From Frateuria sp. Soil773 (GTDB lineage: Bacteria > Pseudomonadota > Gammaproteobacteria > Xanthomonadales > Rhodanobacteraceae), in contig NZ_LMSL01000014.1 of the NCBI RefSeq assembly GCF_001428405.1, forward strand, positions 24,556-78,933: a stretch of 54,378 nucleotides of DNA. Direction: 5' to 3'. Position 1 is the first letter of the stretch. Each line of letters starts with the position of its first letter. Below, in pieces: positions 1 to 8,150 of this stretch. The translations under genes were made by a program, and so were the position numbers. Below the pieces are notes generated by a model, which saw only the letters and a list, made by a program, of their open reading frames with translations, ran no database searches and was not told where the DNA came from.

Positions 1-81
1 CGCGCCGGCCGCGACTCGCGTAGAGTAGGCGGCCCGTCAACCGCCCTCCGCGCCGGCTTCCCGGGCGGGCCCACGCTCCGC

Positions 82-912
82 ATGAAGACACCGACGATCC
101 GCAACGAACTGCGGCAATGGATACTCGACACCGCCCGCGCCGGCCACGGCGTGCCGGAGGTGCTGGAACTGCTCCGCCAGGCCGGCTACGAGGCGCGGGC
201 GAGCCGGCGCATCGTGGCCGAGGTGCTCAACCTCCCCGCCGAGGCGCTGCGCGGCACGGTCGAGAGGCCGGCCGGCCGGCGCACGCGCCATCCCGCGGGC
301 CCGCTGGCGCGCATCGACGGCCATGAGGTCCGCATCGCGCTCGGCCTCGACCGCCCCCCGCTGCGCGTGCTGGAACACATGCTCGCGGACGACGAGTGCG
401 AGGGGCTGATCGGGCAGGCGCGGCCGCGCCTGCAGCGCGCGCGCACGGTGGCGGTCGACGGCACGCAGCAGGTCGACGCCAGCCGCACCAGCGCGGGCAT
501 GTTCTTCGCGCTCGGCGAATCGCCGCTGGTGGCGCGCATCGAGCAGCGCATCGCCGACCTGTTCGACCTGCCGGTGGAGCACGGCGAAGGGCTCCAGGTG
601 CTGCACTACCTGCCCGGCCAGGAGTACGAGCCGCACTACGATTGGTTCGACCCTGGCCAGCCGGGCTTCGCGGCGGTCACCGCGCGCGGCGGCCAGCGCG
701 TCGCCAGCGTGGTGATGTACCTCAACACGCCCGAGGCCGGCGGCGGCACCGGCTTCCCCAACCTCGGCCTCACGGTGACCGCGCTGCGCGGTTCGGCCGT
801 CTATTTCGCCTACGAGGCCAACGACGGCGTGTCGCTGCACGCCGGCCTGCCGGTGCAGCGCGGCGAGAAATGGATCGCCACGAAGTGGCTGCGCGAGCGG
901 CCTTTCCGCTAG
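82..912 (+). CDS. 2OG-Fe(II) oxygenase, prolyl 4-hydroxylase-like
   Basis: A 276-residue protein of the 2-oxoglutarate/Fe(II) dioxygenase superfamily, prolyl 4-hydroxylase type. The C-terminal half carries the jelly-roll signature: the iron ligands H185 and D187 (PHYDWFD), the distal ligand H253 (SLHAG) and a 2OG-binding lysine K263 (GEKWIATKW). The first 75 residues look like a small helical domain that I cannot name. The family hydroxylates proline or related side chains, but the substrate here cannot be read from sequence. It stands alone ahead of ppa, 96 bp away on the same strand. The start at ATG 82 is the only good one; the segment before it shows no recognisable feature. Confidence 0.85.
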   Translation: MKTPTIRNELRQWILDTARAGHGVPEVLELLRQAGYEARASRRIVAEVLNLPAEALRGTVERPAGRRTRHPAGPLARIDGHEVRIALGLDRPPLRVLEHMLADDECEGLIGQARPRLQRARTVAVDGTQQVDASRTSAGMFFALGESPLVARIEQRIADLFDLPVEHGEGLQVLHYLPGQEYEPHYDWFDPGQPGFAAVTARGGQRVASVVMYLNTPEAGGGTGFPNLGLTVTALRGSAVYFAYEANDGVSLHAGLPVQRGEKWIATKWLRERPFR

Positions 913-1008
913 CCCGCGGATGAACCGCGCGCACGCGATCTGCTGCGGCGCAACAGGATTTGCCGTATCCTTGCCGGCCTTCTTTCCTCCGTTCTGCAAG
1001 GACACCCC

Positions 1009-1548
1009 ATGGGTCTGCATCACGTCCCCGCCGGCCGCAGCGTGCCGGACGAAATCAACGTCGTCATCGAGATTCCCAAGGACGCCGAACCGGTCAAGTA
1101 CGAAGTGGAGAAGGAAAGCGGCGCGATCTTCGTCGACCGCATCCTGTCCACCCCGATGCGCTACCCGTGCAACTACGGCTACGTGCCGGGCACCCTGGGC
1201 GGCGACGGCGACCCGCTGGACGCGCTGGTGATCCTGCCGCTGCCGCTGATCCCCGGCTCGGTGATCCGCTGCCACCCGGTCGGCATGCTGAAGATGACCG
1301 ACGAGGCCGGCAGCGACGAGAAGCTGGTCGTGATCCCCGCGCCGAAGATCTTCCCCGGCTACGCGCACATCGACGACATCAAGGGCGTGTCGCCGCACTG
1401 GCTGGAGCGCATCGGCCACTTCTTCGAGCACTACAAGGACCTGGAGAAGGGCAAGTGGGTGAAGGTGGAAGGCTGGGTCGGCGCCGACGAGGCCAAGGCC
1501 GAGATCACCGCCGGCATCGCCCGCTACCAGGCCAACGGCAAGGCCTGA
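1009..1548 (+). CDS. ppa: Inorganic pyrophosphatase
   Basis: Family I soluble inorganic pyrophosphatase of 179 residues, the normal length for bacteria. It hydrolyses pyrophosphate to phosphate in the cytoplasm and so pulls biosynthetic reactions forward. The signature [10 protein letters not shown] (metal-binding aspartates) is present, as are the family's EIPKD, KYE and YGYVPGT segments. The ATG at 1009 is preceded by AAGGA at a suitable distance. It appears monocistronic: the next gene, an AraC regulator, lies on the other strand and ends 19 bp after this stop codon. Confidence 0.97.
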   Translation: MGLHHVPAGRSVPDEINVVIEIPKDAEPVKYEVEKESGAIFVDRILSTPMRYPCNYGYVPGTLGGDGDPLDALVILPLPLIPGSVIRCHPVGMLKMTDEAGSDEKLVVIPAPKIFPGYAHIDDIKGVSPHWLERIGHFFEHYKDLEKGKWVKVEGWVGADEAKAEITAGIARYQANGKA

Positions 1549-1567
1549 CCGGCCCGCACGCGCCGCG

Positions 1568-2452
1568 CTAGCCCCGCGCCGGCGCGTGCCGCCCCATCGA
1601 CGGCATCGCCCGCAGGCGCCCCTTCAGGCGCCGCAGGTCGCTGTGCCGCAGTTCCTCGCGCAGCACCCGCGGCGACGCGCCCAGCGCCCTGCGGAACGCC
1701 TCGGTCATGTGGCTGTGGCTGCTGAAGCCCACGTCGCAGGCCAGCGCCGCCAGGTCCTCCTCGCCCTCGCCCAGCCGCCCCAGCGCGTCGCCCAGCCGCA
1801 GCCGCAGGCGGAACTGGCGCAGCGAGTGCCCGGTGCTCTCGCGGAAGATCCGGCACAGGTGGAACGGCGAGCAGCCGGCGAGCCTCGCCAGCGCATCGAT
1901 CCCGAGGTTGTCCCCGGCGTGGCCGACGATGGCCTCCTCGACCCGCGCCACCTGCCGCGCCGCCACGGCGCTGCGCGGGCGCGCGCGGCCCGCACCGTCC
2001 GGGCGCAGCAGGCAGCCGAGCACGTCCAGCAGCACTTCGTCCGCCTCCCGCGCCGCATCGCCGTCGTGCCGGAAACCGTGGAACATCTCCAGGTGGGTGC
2101 GCTGGAATTCGAGGTCGTGGGGGAATTCGCGGCACGGCGGCTCGGCCGCGCCGCCCATGCCGAGCATGTCCAGCACGGCATCGTCGATCCACACGTCGGT
2201 GCAGCAGTCGCAGCCGCCGGCGTCCGGATGCGCGATGCGGTACTCGACGTTCCTGCGCACCAGCACCGCCTTGCCCGGCTGCGCGAAGCAGGTCCGCCGG
2301 CCCGCGTGCACCGCGAACGAGCCGCGGCGGGTGAAGATGAAGCGCGCCGGCTCGTCGCCGCTCGGGCCGCCGCAGTTCACCCGCGGATGCCGGCAGACCT
2401 GGTCCACCACGGTGAACGAGGACGATCGTAGGACGACCTGCAGGATCGACAT
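1568..2452 (-). CDS. AraC family transcriptional regulator
   Basis: Regulator of about 294 residues. The N-terminal 150 residues form a cupin-like sensor region (YRIAHPDAGGCDCCTDVWID). The AraC DNA-binding domain with two helix-turn-helix units follows at roughly residues 165-265 (LARLAGCSPFHLCRIFRESTGHSLRQF, then DVGFSSHSHMTEAFRRALGASP), and a short basic tail completes it. I chose the ATG at 2452 (MSILQVV) because the residues read upstream in the same frame look like GC-rich noise. It is divergent from the secreted-protein gene at 2703 across about 250 bp, so that gene is a natural candidate target, but this is inference. The inducer is unknown. Confidence 0.85.
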   Translation of the reverse strand: MSILQVVLRSSSFTVVDQVCRHPRVNCGGPSGDEPARFIFTRRGSFAVHAGRRTCFAQPGKAVLVRRNVEYRIAHPDAGGCDCCTDVWIDDAVLDMLGMGGAAEPPCREFPHDLEFQRTHLEMFHGFRHDGDAAREADEVLLDVLGCLLRPDGAGRARPRSAVAARQVARVEEAIVGHAGDNLGIDALARLAGCSPFHLCRIFRESTGHSLRQFRLRLRLGDALGRLGEGEEDLAALACDVGFSSHSHMTEAFRRALGASPRVLREELRHSDLRRLKGRLRAMPSMGRHAPARG

Positions 2453-2702
2453 CCGCCCGCCTCCGCCAAGCGTCTTTCCCGATGGCCGGATCATACCCCC
2501 GGCGCCGTCCGCGGAGCCGGCGAAACGGCTGCGCGGACGGGCCGCCATGCGCGGCCCGCGCCCTGCCGCGAACCGCGCACGTTTCTGAAAGCGGCCCCGC
2601 CCTCCCGGAGCGATGCTGGCGACGCTCCCGTTCGATGCGTCCCCACGATGGCGACGGCGCCTCCCCCACGCGCCCCGCCCCCAGCCTGCAAGGAGAACGG
2701 CC

Positions 2703-3416
2703 ATGACCAAGACCCTGTGCGCCCTGCTCGCCGCCTGCTGCATGACCTCCGCGGCCTGGGCGGCCGAGCCGTCGTCGCTGGACGACTGGCTCAACCCCAT
2801 GCTGTACCCGAAGGACTCGCGGCCCTTCGGCAAGAGCATCGCCAGTTGGGCCGAACTCAACTGGCAGTGGATCTACGCGCAGCCGTTCGAGCACAACCCG
2901 TACCTGGACCCCACCGGCGCGGACTGCGCGGTGGACCAGTCCGGGCCGGTATGGCAACTGGCGCCGATCGCCGCGCCGTCGTCCGGCACCTATACGCGAA
3001 GCTGCACGATCCCGCGGGGCAAGGCGATCTTCCTGCAGATCGGCAGCATCGCCGACGACTGGCCGTGCCCCGATCCCAGCTTCGGGCCGAAGCCGGGGCA
3101 GTCGCTGTACGACTTCCTGGTGGCCGACGCGCGCAACTACAACATGGTCGACGAACTCGACCTCAGGCTGGACGGGCGGCCGATCTTCAATCCGAAGCGC
3201 TACATCTATACCTCGGAGGATCTGTTCGCGCTCAAGGGCGATCCCAGCGAGGCGCAGTTCGATCCCTGCCTCACCGGCGCCTACCAGCCCAGCGTGGTCT
3301 ACGGCTACTTCATGATGTTCCGCCCGATGTCGCCCGGCACGCACACCCTCGTGCGGCACAACCACGACAGCAACGGCACCGACCTCACCTTCGTCTACCG
3401 CCTGACGATCCGGTAG
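2703..3416 (+). CDS. Secreted protein of unknown function
   Basis: A 237-residue protein with a clear Sec signal peptide (MTKTLCALLAACCMTSAAWAA, predicted cut after AWA). The mature part is rich in Trp, Tyr and Pro, contains five cysteines that might form disulphides, and ends in a beta-rich stretch (PGTHTLVRHNHDSNGTDLTFVYRLTIR). I do not recognise the family. The ATG at 2703 is preceded by AAGGAG, which fixes the start. It is probably periplasmic or released. The divergent AraC regulator is its only close neighbour and may control it. Confidence 0.75.
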   Translation: MTKTLCALLAACCMTSAAWAAEPSSLDDWLNPMLYPKDSRPFGKSIASWAELNWQWIYAQPFEHNPYLDPTGADCAVDQSGPVWQLAPIAAPSSGTYTRSCTIPRGKAIFLQIGSIADDWPCPDPSFGPKPGQSLYDFLVADARNYNMVDELDLRLDGRPIFNPKRYIYTSEDLFALKGDPSEAQFDPCLTGAYQPSVVYGYFMMFRPMSPGTHTLVRHNHDSNGTDLTFVYRLTIR

Positions 3417-3470
3417 CGGCCGCGGCCGGCCCGGCGCGGGAATGCTTCCCGCGCCGGAAACCGCGCGTGC

Positions 3471-4493
3471 TCAGCCGCGCTTGAGCAGCTCGCGCAGGTC
3501 AATGATCGCCGCGTTGGCGCGCGACACGTAGTTGGCCAGCACCAGCGAGTGGTTGGCGAAGAAGCCGTAGGGCGAACCGTTGAGCACCATCGGGCTGTGC
3601 AGCGGCTTCTGCGCCTCCTCCAGCTCGCGGATCACCTGGCCCAGGCTGGCGTCGGCGTTCTTGCTGCGCAGGATCGGGCCGAAATCGTGCTGGATCGCCT
3701 TGAGCTGGGCCAGCACCGTCCAGGTGTAGCCGCGCGCCTCGTAGAAGTTGTCGTCGATCTTCGTCCACGGCGTCTTCACCAACTGGCCGCCGCCCGGCGC
3801 AGGCGCCGTGCTGGCGCCGGCCGGCACGTCCGCCGAGGGCACCGTGTCCAGCCGGATCTGGCCCACGCTGGCCGACAGCCGCTGCGATAGCGAGCCGAGC
3901 CGCGCCGAGACCACCTGCAGGTAGTCGGCCAGGTTGTCGGCGCGCGCGTAGAAGTGCGCGTTGCCGTCGTCGTTGTCGCCGAGGCGGTCGAGATAGCCGT
4001 CCAGGTGGCGGATCGCCTTGCGGTACTGGCTCTCCGAGCTGGGCAGCAGCCAGCGGTCGTTGGGGCTGTTGAGCAGGGGATCGGCGTCGGCCAGGTCCTT
4101 GTCCTCGGTCGACTGCGTCTGCGAGCGGCTGAAGTCGTTGCGCAGCGCGCGCACCAGGTCGCGCGAGGCGGTCAGCGAGCCGAATTCCCAGTTCGGCAGG
4201 TTGTCCATCAGCACGCCGGGCGGCAGCTTGTCGTTGCTCAGGTAGCCGCCGCGCTTGTCCAGCAGCACCTGCACCGATTCGATCAGGGTGGACGTGGTGA
4301 CGACGCCCACCGCCATCGGCCGCTGGCGTTCGGCCATCCGGCTTTTGGCGACGGCCATCGGGTCGAACGGCGCCGGCTCGGTGTCCCACCACCACATCAG
4401 GGCGCACACGGCCAGGACCAGGACGGCGAAAATCAGCACGACGGCGCGTACCAGGCCGTGGCGCGAGGGGGACGTGGAGGTCTGCGGCTGCAT
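3471..4493 (-). CDS. DUF2333 family membrane-anchored protein
   Basis: A 340-residue protein matching the DUF2333 family from memory of its conserved blocks (DTEPAPFDP, YLSNDKLPPGVLMDNLPNWEFG, NDRWLLPSSESQYRKAI, YARADNLADYL). It has a short cytoplasmic N-terminus, one transmembrane helix at about residues 14-36 (VRAVVLIFAVLVLAVCALMWWW) and a large periplasmic domain. The function of the family is unknown. The start at 4493 (MQPQTS) is preferred because AAGGAAG lies just upstream; an ATG 42 bp earlier lacks such a site. Confidence 0.85.
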   Translation of the reverse strand: MQPQTSTSPSRHGLVRAVVLIFAVLVLAVCALMWWWDTEPAPFDPMAVAKSRMAERQRPMAVGVVTTSTLIESVQVLLDKRGGYLSNDKLPPGVLMDNLPNWEFGSLTASRDLVRALRNDFSRSQTQSTEDKDLADADPLLNSPNDRWLLPSSESQYRKAIRHLDGYLDRLGDNDDGNAHFYARADNLADYLQVVSARLGSLSQRLSASVGQIRLDTVPSADVPAGASTAPAPGGGQLVKTPWTKIDDNFYEARGYTWTVLAQLKAIQHDFGPILRSKNADASLGQVIRELEEAQKPLHSPMVLNGSPYGFFANHSLVLANYVSRANAAIIDLRELLKRG

Positions 4494-4586
4494 GAACGGC
4501 TTCCTTGGTTTGTGCGGCAACGAATCGTGCGGCAAGCGACGCGGCCAAGCTTACAACGCGCATCCGCAACGGCCGCCGACCTTGCG

Positions 4587-5507
4587 CTACGGAACGCGCC
4601 GGCGCTCCCACGGCGGCGGATCGCCCAGCTTCCCGGCCAGGAAATCGGTGAAGGCGCGCACCCGCGGCGGCACCAGCCGCCGCTGCGGCGTCACCGCCCA
4701 GATCGCGCTCTCGGGCGGGGCGTAGTCGGGCAGCACCGCTTCCAGCCGGCCGTCGGCCAGTTCCTCGTGCACGTGCCACAGCGAATGCAGGGCGATGCCC
4801 TGCCCGGCCAGCACCGCATCGCGGATCAGCTCGCCCAGCGTGGTCTCGAAGCGCCCCTGCACGCGCACCGCATGCTCGCGGCCGTGGCGGTCGACGAGGC
4901 GCCACACGTCCTGCCGGCCGTCGCGCCCGGACAGCAGCACGCATTCGTGCTTCGCCAGCTCGGCCGGCGTGCGCGGGCGGCCGTGCCGGCGCAGGTAGTC
5001 GGGCGAGGCGCACAGCAGCCGGCGGTTCGACGCGAGCCGGCGCGCGACCAGGCTGGAGTCGTCCAGCGCGCCGATGCGGATGGCGAGGTCGTAGCCGGCG
5101 CCCACCACGTCCACCAGCTCGTCGCTGAGGTGGGCGAACAGGCGCAGCTTCGGATAGCGCGCCATGAACTCGGGCAGCAGCGGCGAGATGTACTGGCGGC
5201 CGAACGCGGCCGACATCGTCACGCGCAGGGTGCCGGACACGCTGCCGGCGCTCTGGCGCAGGTCTGCGGTCAGCGCGTCCAGGTCCTCGACCAGCGCGCG
5301 GCCCTGCTCGGCCAGCAGCCGCCCTTCCGGGGTGGGATGCAGGCGCCGCGTGGTCCGCTGCAGCAGCCGCACGCCCAGACCGCGCTCCAGCCGCTGCAGG
5401 CGCTGGCTGGCCACCGCCACCGAGATGTCCAGGCTGCGCGCGGCGGCGCTGATCGAGCCCTGGTCCAGCACGCGCAGGAACAGGGCGAGGTCGTCCAGGC
5501 GATCCAT
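4587..5507 (-). CDS. LysR family transcriptional regulator
   Basis: A 306-residue LysR-type regulator. The winged HTH occupies residues 1-60 (FLRVLDQGSISAAARSLDISVAVASQRLQRLERGLGVRLLQRTTRRLHPT), and the remainder is the usual periplasmic-binding-like effector domain (LRVTMSAAFGRQYISPLLPEFMARYPKLRL). It is divergent from an MFS exporter gene that starts at 5607. A symmetrical site (TTTTCAA-N7-TTGAAAA) lies immediately upstream of its start, which fits autoregulation and control of the exporter. The effector is unknown. Confidence 0.93.
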   Translation of the reverse strand: MDRLDDLALFLRVLDQGSISAAARSLDISVAVASQRLQRLERGLGVRLLQRTTRRLHPTPEGRLLAEQGRALVEDLDALTADLRQSAGSVSGTLRVTMSAAFGRQYISPLLPEFMARYPKLRLFAHLSDELVDVVGAGYDLAIRIGALDDSSLVARRLASNRRLLCASPDYLRRHGRPRTPAELAKHECVLLSGRDGRQDVWRLVDRHGREHAVRVQGRFETTLGELIRDAVLAGQGIALHSLWHVHEELADGRLEAVLPDYAPPESAIWAVTPQRRLVPPRVRAFTDFLAGKLGDPPPWERRRVP

Positions 5508-5510
5508 AGT

Positions 5511-5531
5511 TTTTCAACGAATCATTGAAAA
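5511..5531. promoter_or_regulatory. Palindromic operator candidate between LysR and MFS genes
   Basis: Perfect inverted repeat TTTTCAA-N7-TTGAAAA placed four bases upstream of the LysR gene start codon. Its AT-rich symmetry and 7-bp spacer resemble LysR binding sites (T-N11-A family). Binding by the neighbouring regulator is inferred from position only. Confidence 0.55.
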
Positions 5532-5606
5532 TGAATCGCCATCTTGATGGTTTCTGTTGATAGTACAAGTGCCTAGGCTGCGCGCTTCGTCAAGGAGAGC
5601 GACACC

Positions 5607-6803
5607 ATGGCTTCCCCTCTTTCCCGTACCCCGCCGGCGCTGTACGCGCTGGCCGTCGGCGCCTTCGGCATCGGCACCACCGAATTCGTGATCATGGGCC
5701 TGCTGCAGCAGGTTTCCGGCGACCTCGGCGTGAGCATCGCCACCGCCGGCCTGCTGATCTCCGGCTACGCCTTCGGCGTGTTCGTGGGCGCGCCGGCGAT
5801 CACCCTGGCCACCCGCCGCCTGCCGCGCAAGGCGGTGCTGCTGGGGCTGATGGCGACCTTCACCCTGGGCAACCTCGCCTGCGCGCTGGCCGGAAGCTAT
5901 GCCGCGCTGATGGCCGCGCGCGTGCTCACCTCGCTGGCGCACGGCACCTTCTTCGGCGTGGGCGCGGTGGTGGCTACCTCGCTGGTGCCCGAGCAGCGCA
6001 AGGCATCGGCCATCGCCACCATGTTCAACGGCCTGGCGCTGGCCACCCTGGTCGGCGTGCCGGCCTGCGCATGGCTGGGCCTGCACCATGGCTGGCATGC
6101 GGCGTTCTGGGCGGTGACCGCGATCGGCGTGCTGGCGATGCTGGCGCTGGCCGTGCTGGTGCCGCCCACCCGCGGCGAAACCGCGCCCGCGGCGCTGGGC
6201 ACGGAACTGCGCGCCATCGCCGGCGCGCCGGTGCTGCTCGGCCTCGCCACCACGGTGTTCGGCTTCGCCGGCGTGTTCGTGGTCTACACCTACATCGAGC
6301 CGCTGCTGACCCGCGTCACCGGCTTCGGCGACGCGATGGTCTCGCCGGTGCTGCTGGTGTTCGGCCTGGGCATGGCGATCGGCAACCCGCTCGGCGGCCG
6401 GCTCGCCGACCGCCGCCTGTCCAGCGCGCTGATCGGCACCCTGGCGGCGCTGGCCGCGGTGCTGGCGGTGTTCGGCTTCGCGCAGCATGCGCCGTGGTCG
6501 ATGGTGCTGTTCACCGGCCTGCTGGGCATGGCGATGTTCGCCACCGTGGCGCCGCTGCAGTTGTGGATCCTGCGCCAGGCCGCCGACGCCCCCAGCCTGG
6601 CCTCCAGCCTCAACATCGGCGCGTTCAACCTGGCCAACGCGCTGGGCGCGTGGCTGGGCAGCCAGGCCATCGCGCGCGGCGCCGGGCTGGCCGCGCTGCC
6701 GTGGGTCGCCACGCTGGTGACGGTGGTCGGCATCGCGCTGGCGGCATACGCGCTGCGCGGCCGGCGCCCCGCCCGGGCGGCCGCAGTCTGCCCGCAGGCC
6801 TGA
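5607..6803 (+). CDS. MFS transporter, DHA1 (AraJ/YdhP-like) family
   Basis: A 398-residue major facilitator with about 12 transmembrane segments. The opening ALAVGAFGIGTTEFVIMGLLQQVSGDLGVSIATAGLLISGYAFGV is typical of the drug:proton antiporter-1 group that includes AraJ, YdhP and SotB-like proteins. The loop after helix 2 (TRRLPRKAVLLGLM) corresponds to MFS motif A. It sits in the inner membrane and probably exports small molecules by proton antiport; the substrate is unknown. AGGAGAG precedes the ATG. The divergent LysR gene is the likely regulator. Confidence 0.92.
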   Translation: MASPLSRTPPALYALAVGAFGIGTTEFVIMGLLQQVSGDLGVSIATAGLLISGYAFGVFVGAPAITLATRRLPRKAVLLGLMATFTLGNLACALAGSYAALMAARVLTSLAHGTFFGVGAVVATSLVPEQRKASAIATMFNGLALATLVGVPACAWLGLHHGWHAAFWAVTAIGVLAMLALAVLVPPTRGETAPAALGTELRAIAGAPVLLGLATTVFGFAGVFVVYTYIEPLLTRVTGFGDAMVSPVLLVFGLGMAIGNPLGGRLADRRLSSALIGTLAALAAVLAVFGFAQHAPWSMVLFTGLLGMAMFATVAPLQLWILRQAADAPSLASSLNIGAFNLANALGAWLGSQAIARGAGLAALPWVATLVTVVGIALAAYALRGRRPARAAAVCPQA

Positions 6804-6894
6804 CGCATGCCGCTCACACGAGGCACGGCCAGAGAACGACTTCATTGCCGGCGGCGGCCACCGGACCCGGATCGTCATCGCGGCGAAGGCCGGA

Positions 6895-6929
6895 GGCGCT
6901 TTTCAACAGACGAAGGCCCGGTCATCCAG
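6895..6929 (+). repeat. Dispersed REP-like unit, copy 1
   Basis: Diverged copy of a unit that begins GGCGCTTTTCAACAG, has a small central hairpin (CAGCC/GGCTG in the best copies) and ends GGTCATCCAG. Related copies lie at 26231, 26304 and 47304. It is in the 282-bp gap between the MFS and aldo/keto reductase genes. Confidence 0.6.
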
Positions 6930-6965
6930 TAGCGGCCACGGTCACTCGAGCCTCGCGGCCGCTGG

Positions 6966-6985
6966 ATTCCGGCCTGCGCCGGAAT
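6966..6985. repeat. ATTCCGGC...GCCGGAAT hairpin repeat
   Basis: Palindrome with 8-bp arms and a 4-base loop, followed by GACGA. The same hairpin recurs at 51241 and a diverged form at 47380. It belongs to the short extragenic palindromes common in Xanthomonadales. Confidence 0.65.
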
Positions 6986-7016
6986 GACGAGTCGATACCG
7001 GAATGACGAGTCGATA
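6979..7016 (+). repeat. Exact 19-bp tandem duplication
   Basis: The 19-mer CCGGAATGACGAGTCGATA occurs twice, directly adjacent (6979-6997 and 6998-7016). The first copy contains the end of the hairpin repeat at 6966, so the duplication arose after that repeat was in place. Confidence 0.9.
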
Positions 7017-7085
7017 GAAGCCGAGGCGCCTCACCTCATTGAACACGCTTCGGTACGAATGCCTTCCCACCAACGGAGATTCATC

Positions 7086-8150
7086 ATGGAATACCGTTTC
7101 CTCGGCCGTTCCGGCTTCAAGGTACCCGCGCTGGGCTTCGGCGCCGGCACCTTCGGCGGCAAGGGCCCGCTGTTCAGCGCCTGGGGCAGCAGCGGCGTCG
7201 CCGAGGCGAAGCGCCTGGTCGACCTCTGCCTGGACGCCGGCGCCAACCTGTTCGACAGCGCGGACGTCTATTCGGACGGCGCCTCGGAGGAAATCCTCGG
7301 CGCCGCGCTGAAGGGCCGCCGCGACCGCGCCATCGTCTCCACCAAGCTGACGCTGCGCGCGGGCGACGGCCCGAACGACGCAGGCGCCTCGCGCCATCAC
7401 CTGATCGGCGGCGTGGAGCGCGCGCTGAAGCGGCTCGGCACCGACTGGATCGACCTGCTGCAACTGCACCACTTCGACGCGATGACGCCGGTGGACGAGG
7501 TGATGTCCACGCTAGACGACCTGGTGCGCGCAGGCAAGCTGCGCTATCTCGGCGTGTCGAACTTCTCCGGCTGGCAGATCATGAAATCGCAGGCCGCCGC
7601 CGACCGCCACGGCCGCGCGCGCTTCGTCGCCAACCAGGCGTACTACTCGCTGGTCGGCCGCGACTACGAATGGGAGCTGATGCCGCTGGGCCAGGACCAG
7701 GGGCTGGGCGCCATCGTGTGGAGCCCGCTGGGCTGGGGCCGCCTCACCGGCCGGATCCGCCGCGGCCAGCCGCTGCCCGCCGGCAGCCGCCTGCACGACA
7801 CCGCCGGCTTCGCGCCGCCGGTGGACGAGGAACGGCTGTACCGCGTGGTGGATGCGCTGGAAGCCGTCGCCGCGGAAACCGGCCGTACGGTGCCGCAGGT
7901 GGCGATCAACTGGCTGCTCCAGCGCCCCACCGTGTCCAGCGTGCTGATCGGCGCGCGCAACGAGCGGCAGCTCGCCGACAACCTCGGCGCGGTCGGCTGG
8001 AACCTCGCGCCCGCGCAGGTCGCGGCGCTGGACGCCGCCAGCGCGGTGATGCCGCCGTATCCTTACTATCCCTACTGGAACGGCCAGTTCGCCGAGCGCA
8101 ATCCGCCGCCGGTGGCCGCGTATCCCGTCCCCACGGAGCCGAACCCATGA
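7086..8150 (+). CDS. Aldo/keto reductase
   Basis: A 354-residue NAD(P)H-dependent aldo/keto reductase. The catalytic tetrad is readable: D57 and Y62 (FDSADVYS), K87 (VSTKL) and H128 (LLQLHHFD). Sequence features such as RFLGRSGFKVPALGFG and YLGVSNFSGWQ are typical of the YdhF/YghZ-like branch acting on aldehydes or ketones. Residues read upstream of 7086 in the same frame are repeat-derived; the ATG at 7086 has GGAG upstream. The stop overlaps the start of the next oxidoreductase (ATGA), so the two are translationally coupled. The substrate is unknown. Confidence 0.93.
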   Translation: MEYRFLGRSGFKVPALGFGAGTFGGKGPLFSAWGSSGVAEAKRLVDLCLDAGANLFDSADVYSDGASEEILGAALKGRRDRAIVSTKLTLRAGDGPNDAGASRHHLIGGVERALKRLGTDWIDLLQLHHFDAMTPVDEVMSTLDDLVRAGKLRYLGVSNFSGWQIMKSQAAADRHGRARFVANQAYYSLVGRDYEWELMPLGQDQGLGAIVWSPLGWGRLTGRIRRGQPLPAGSRLHDTAGFAPPVDEERLYRVVDALEAVAAETGRTVPQVAINWLLQRPTVSSVLIGARNERQLADNLGAVGWNLAPAQVAALDAASAVMPPYPYYPYWNGQFAERNPPPVAAYPVPTEPNP

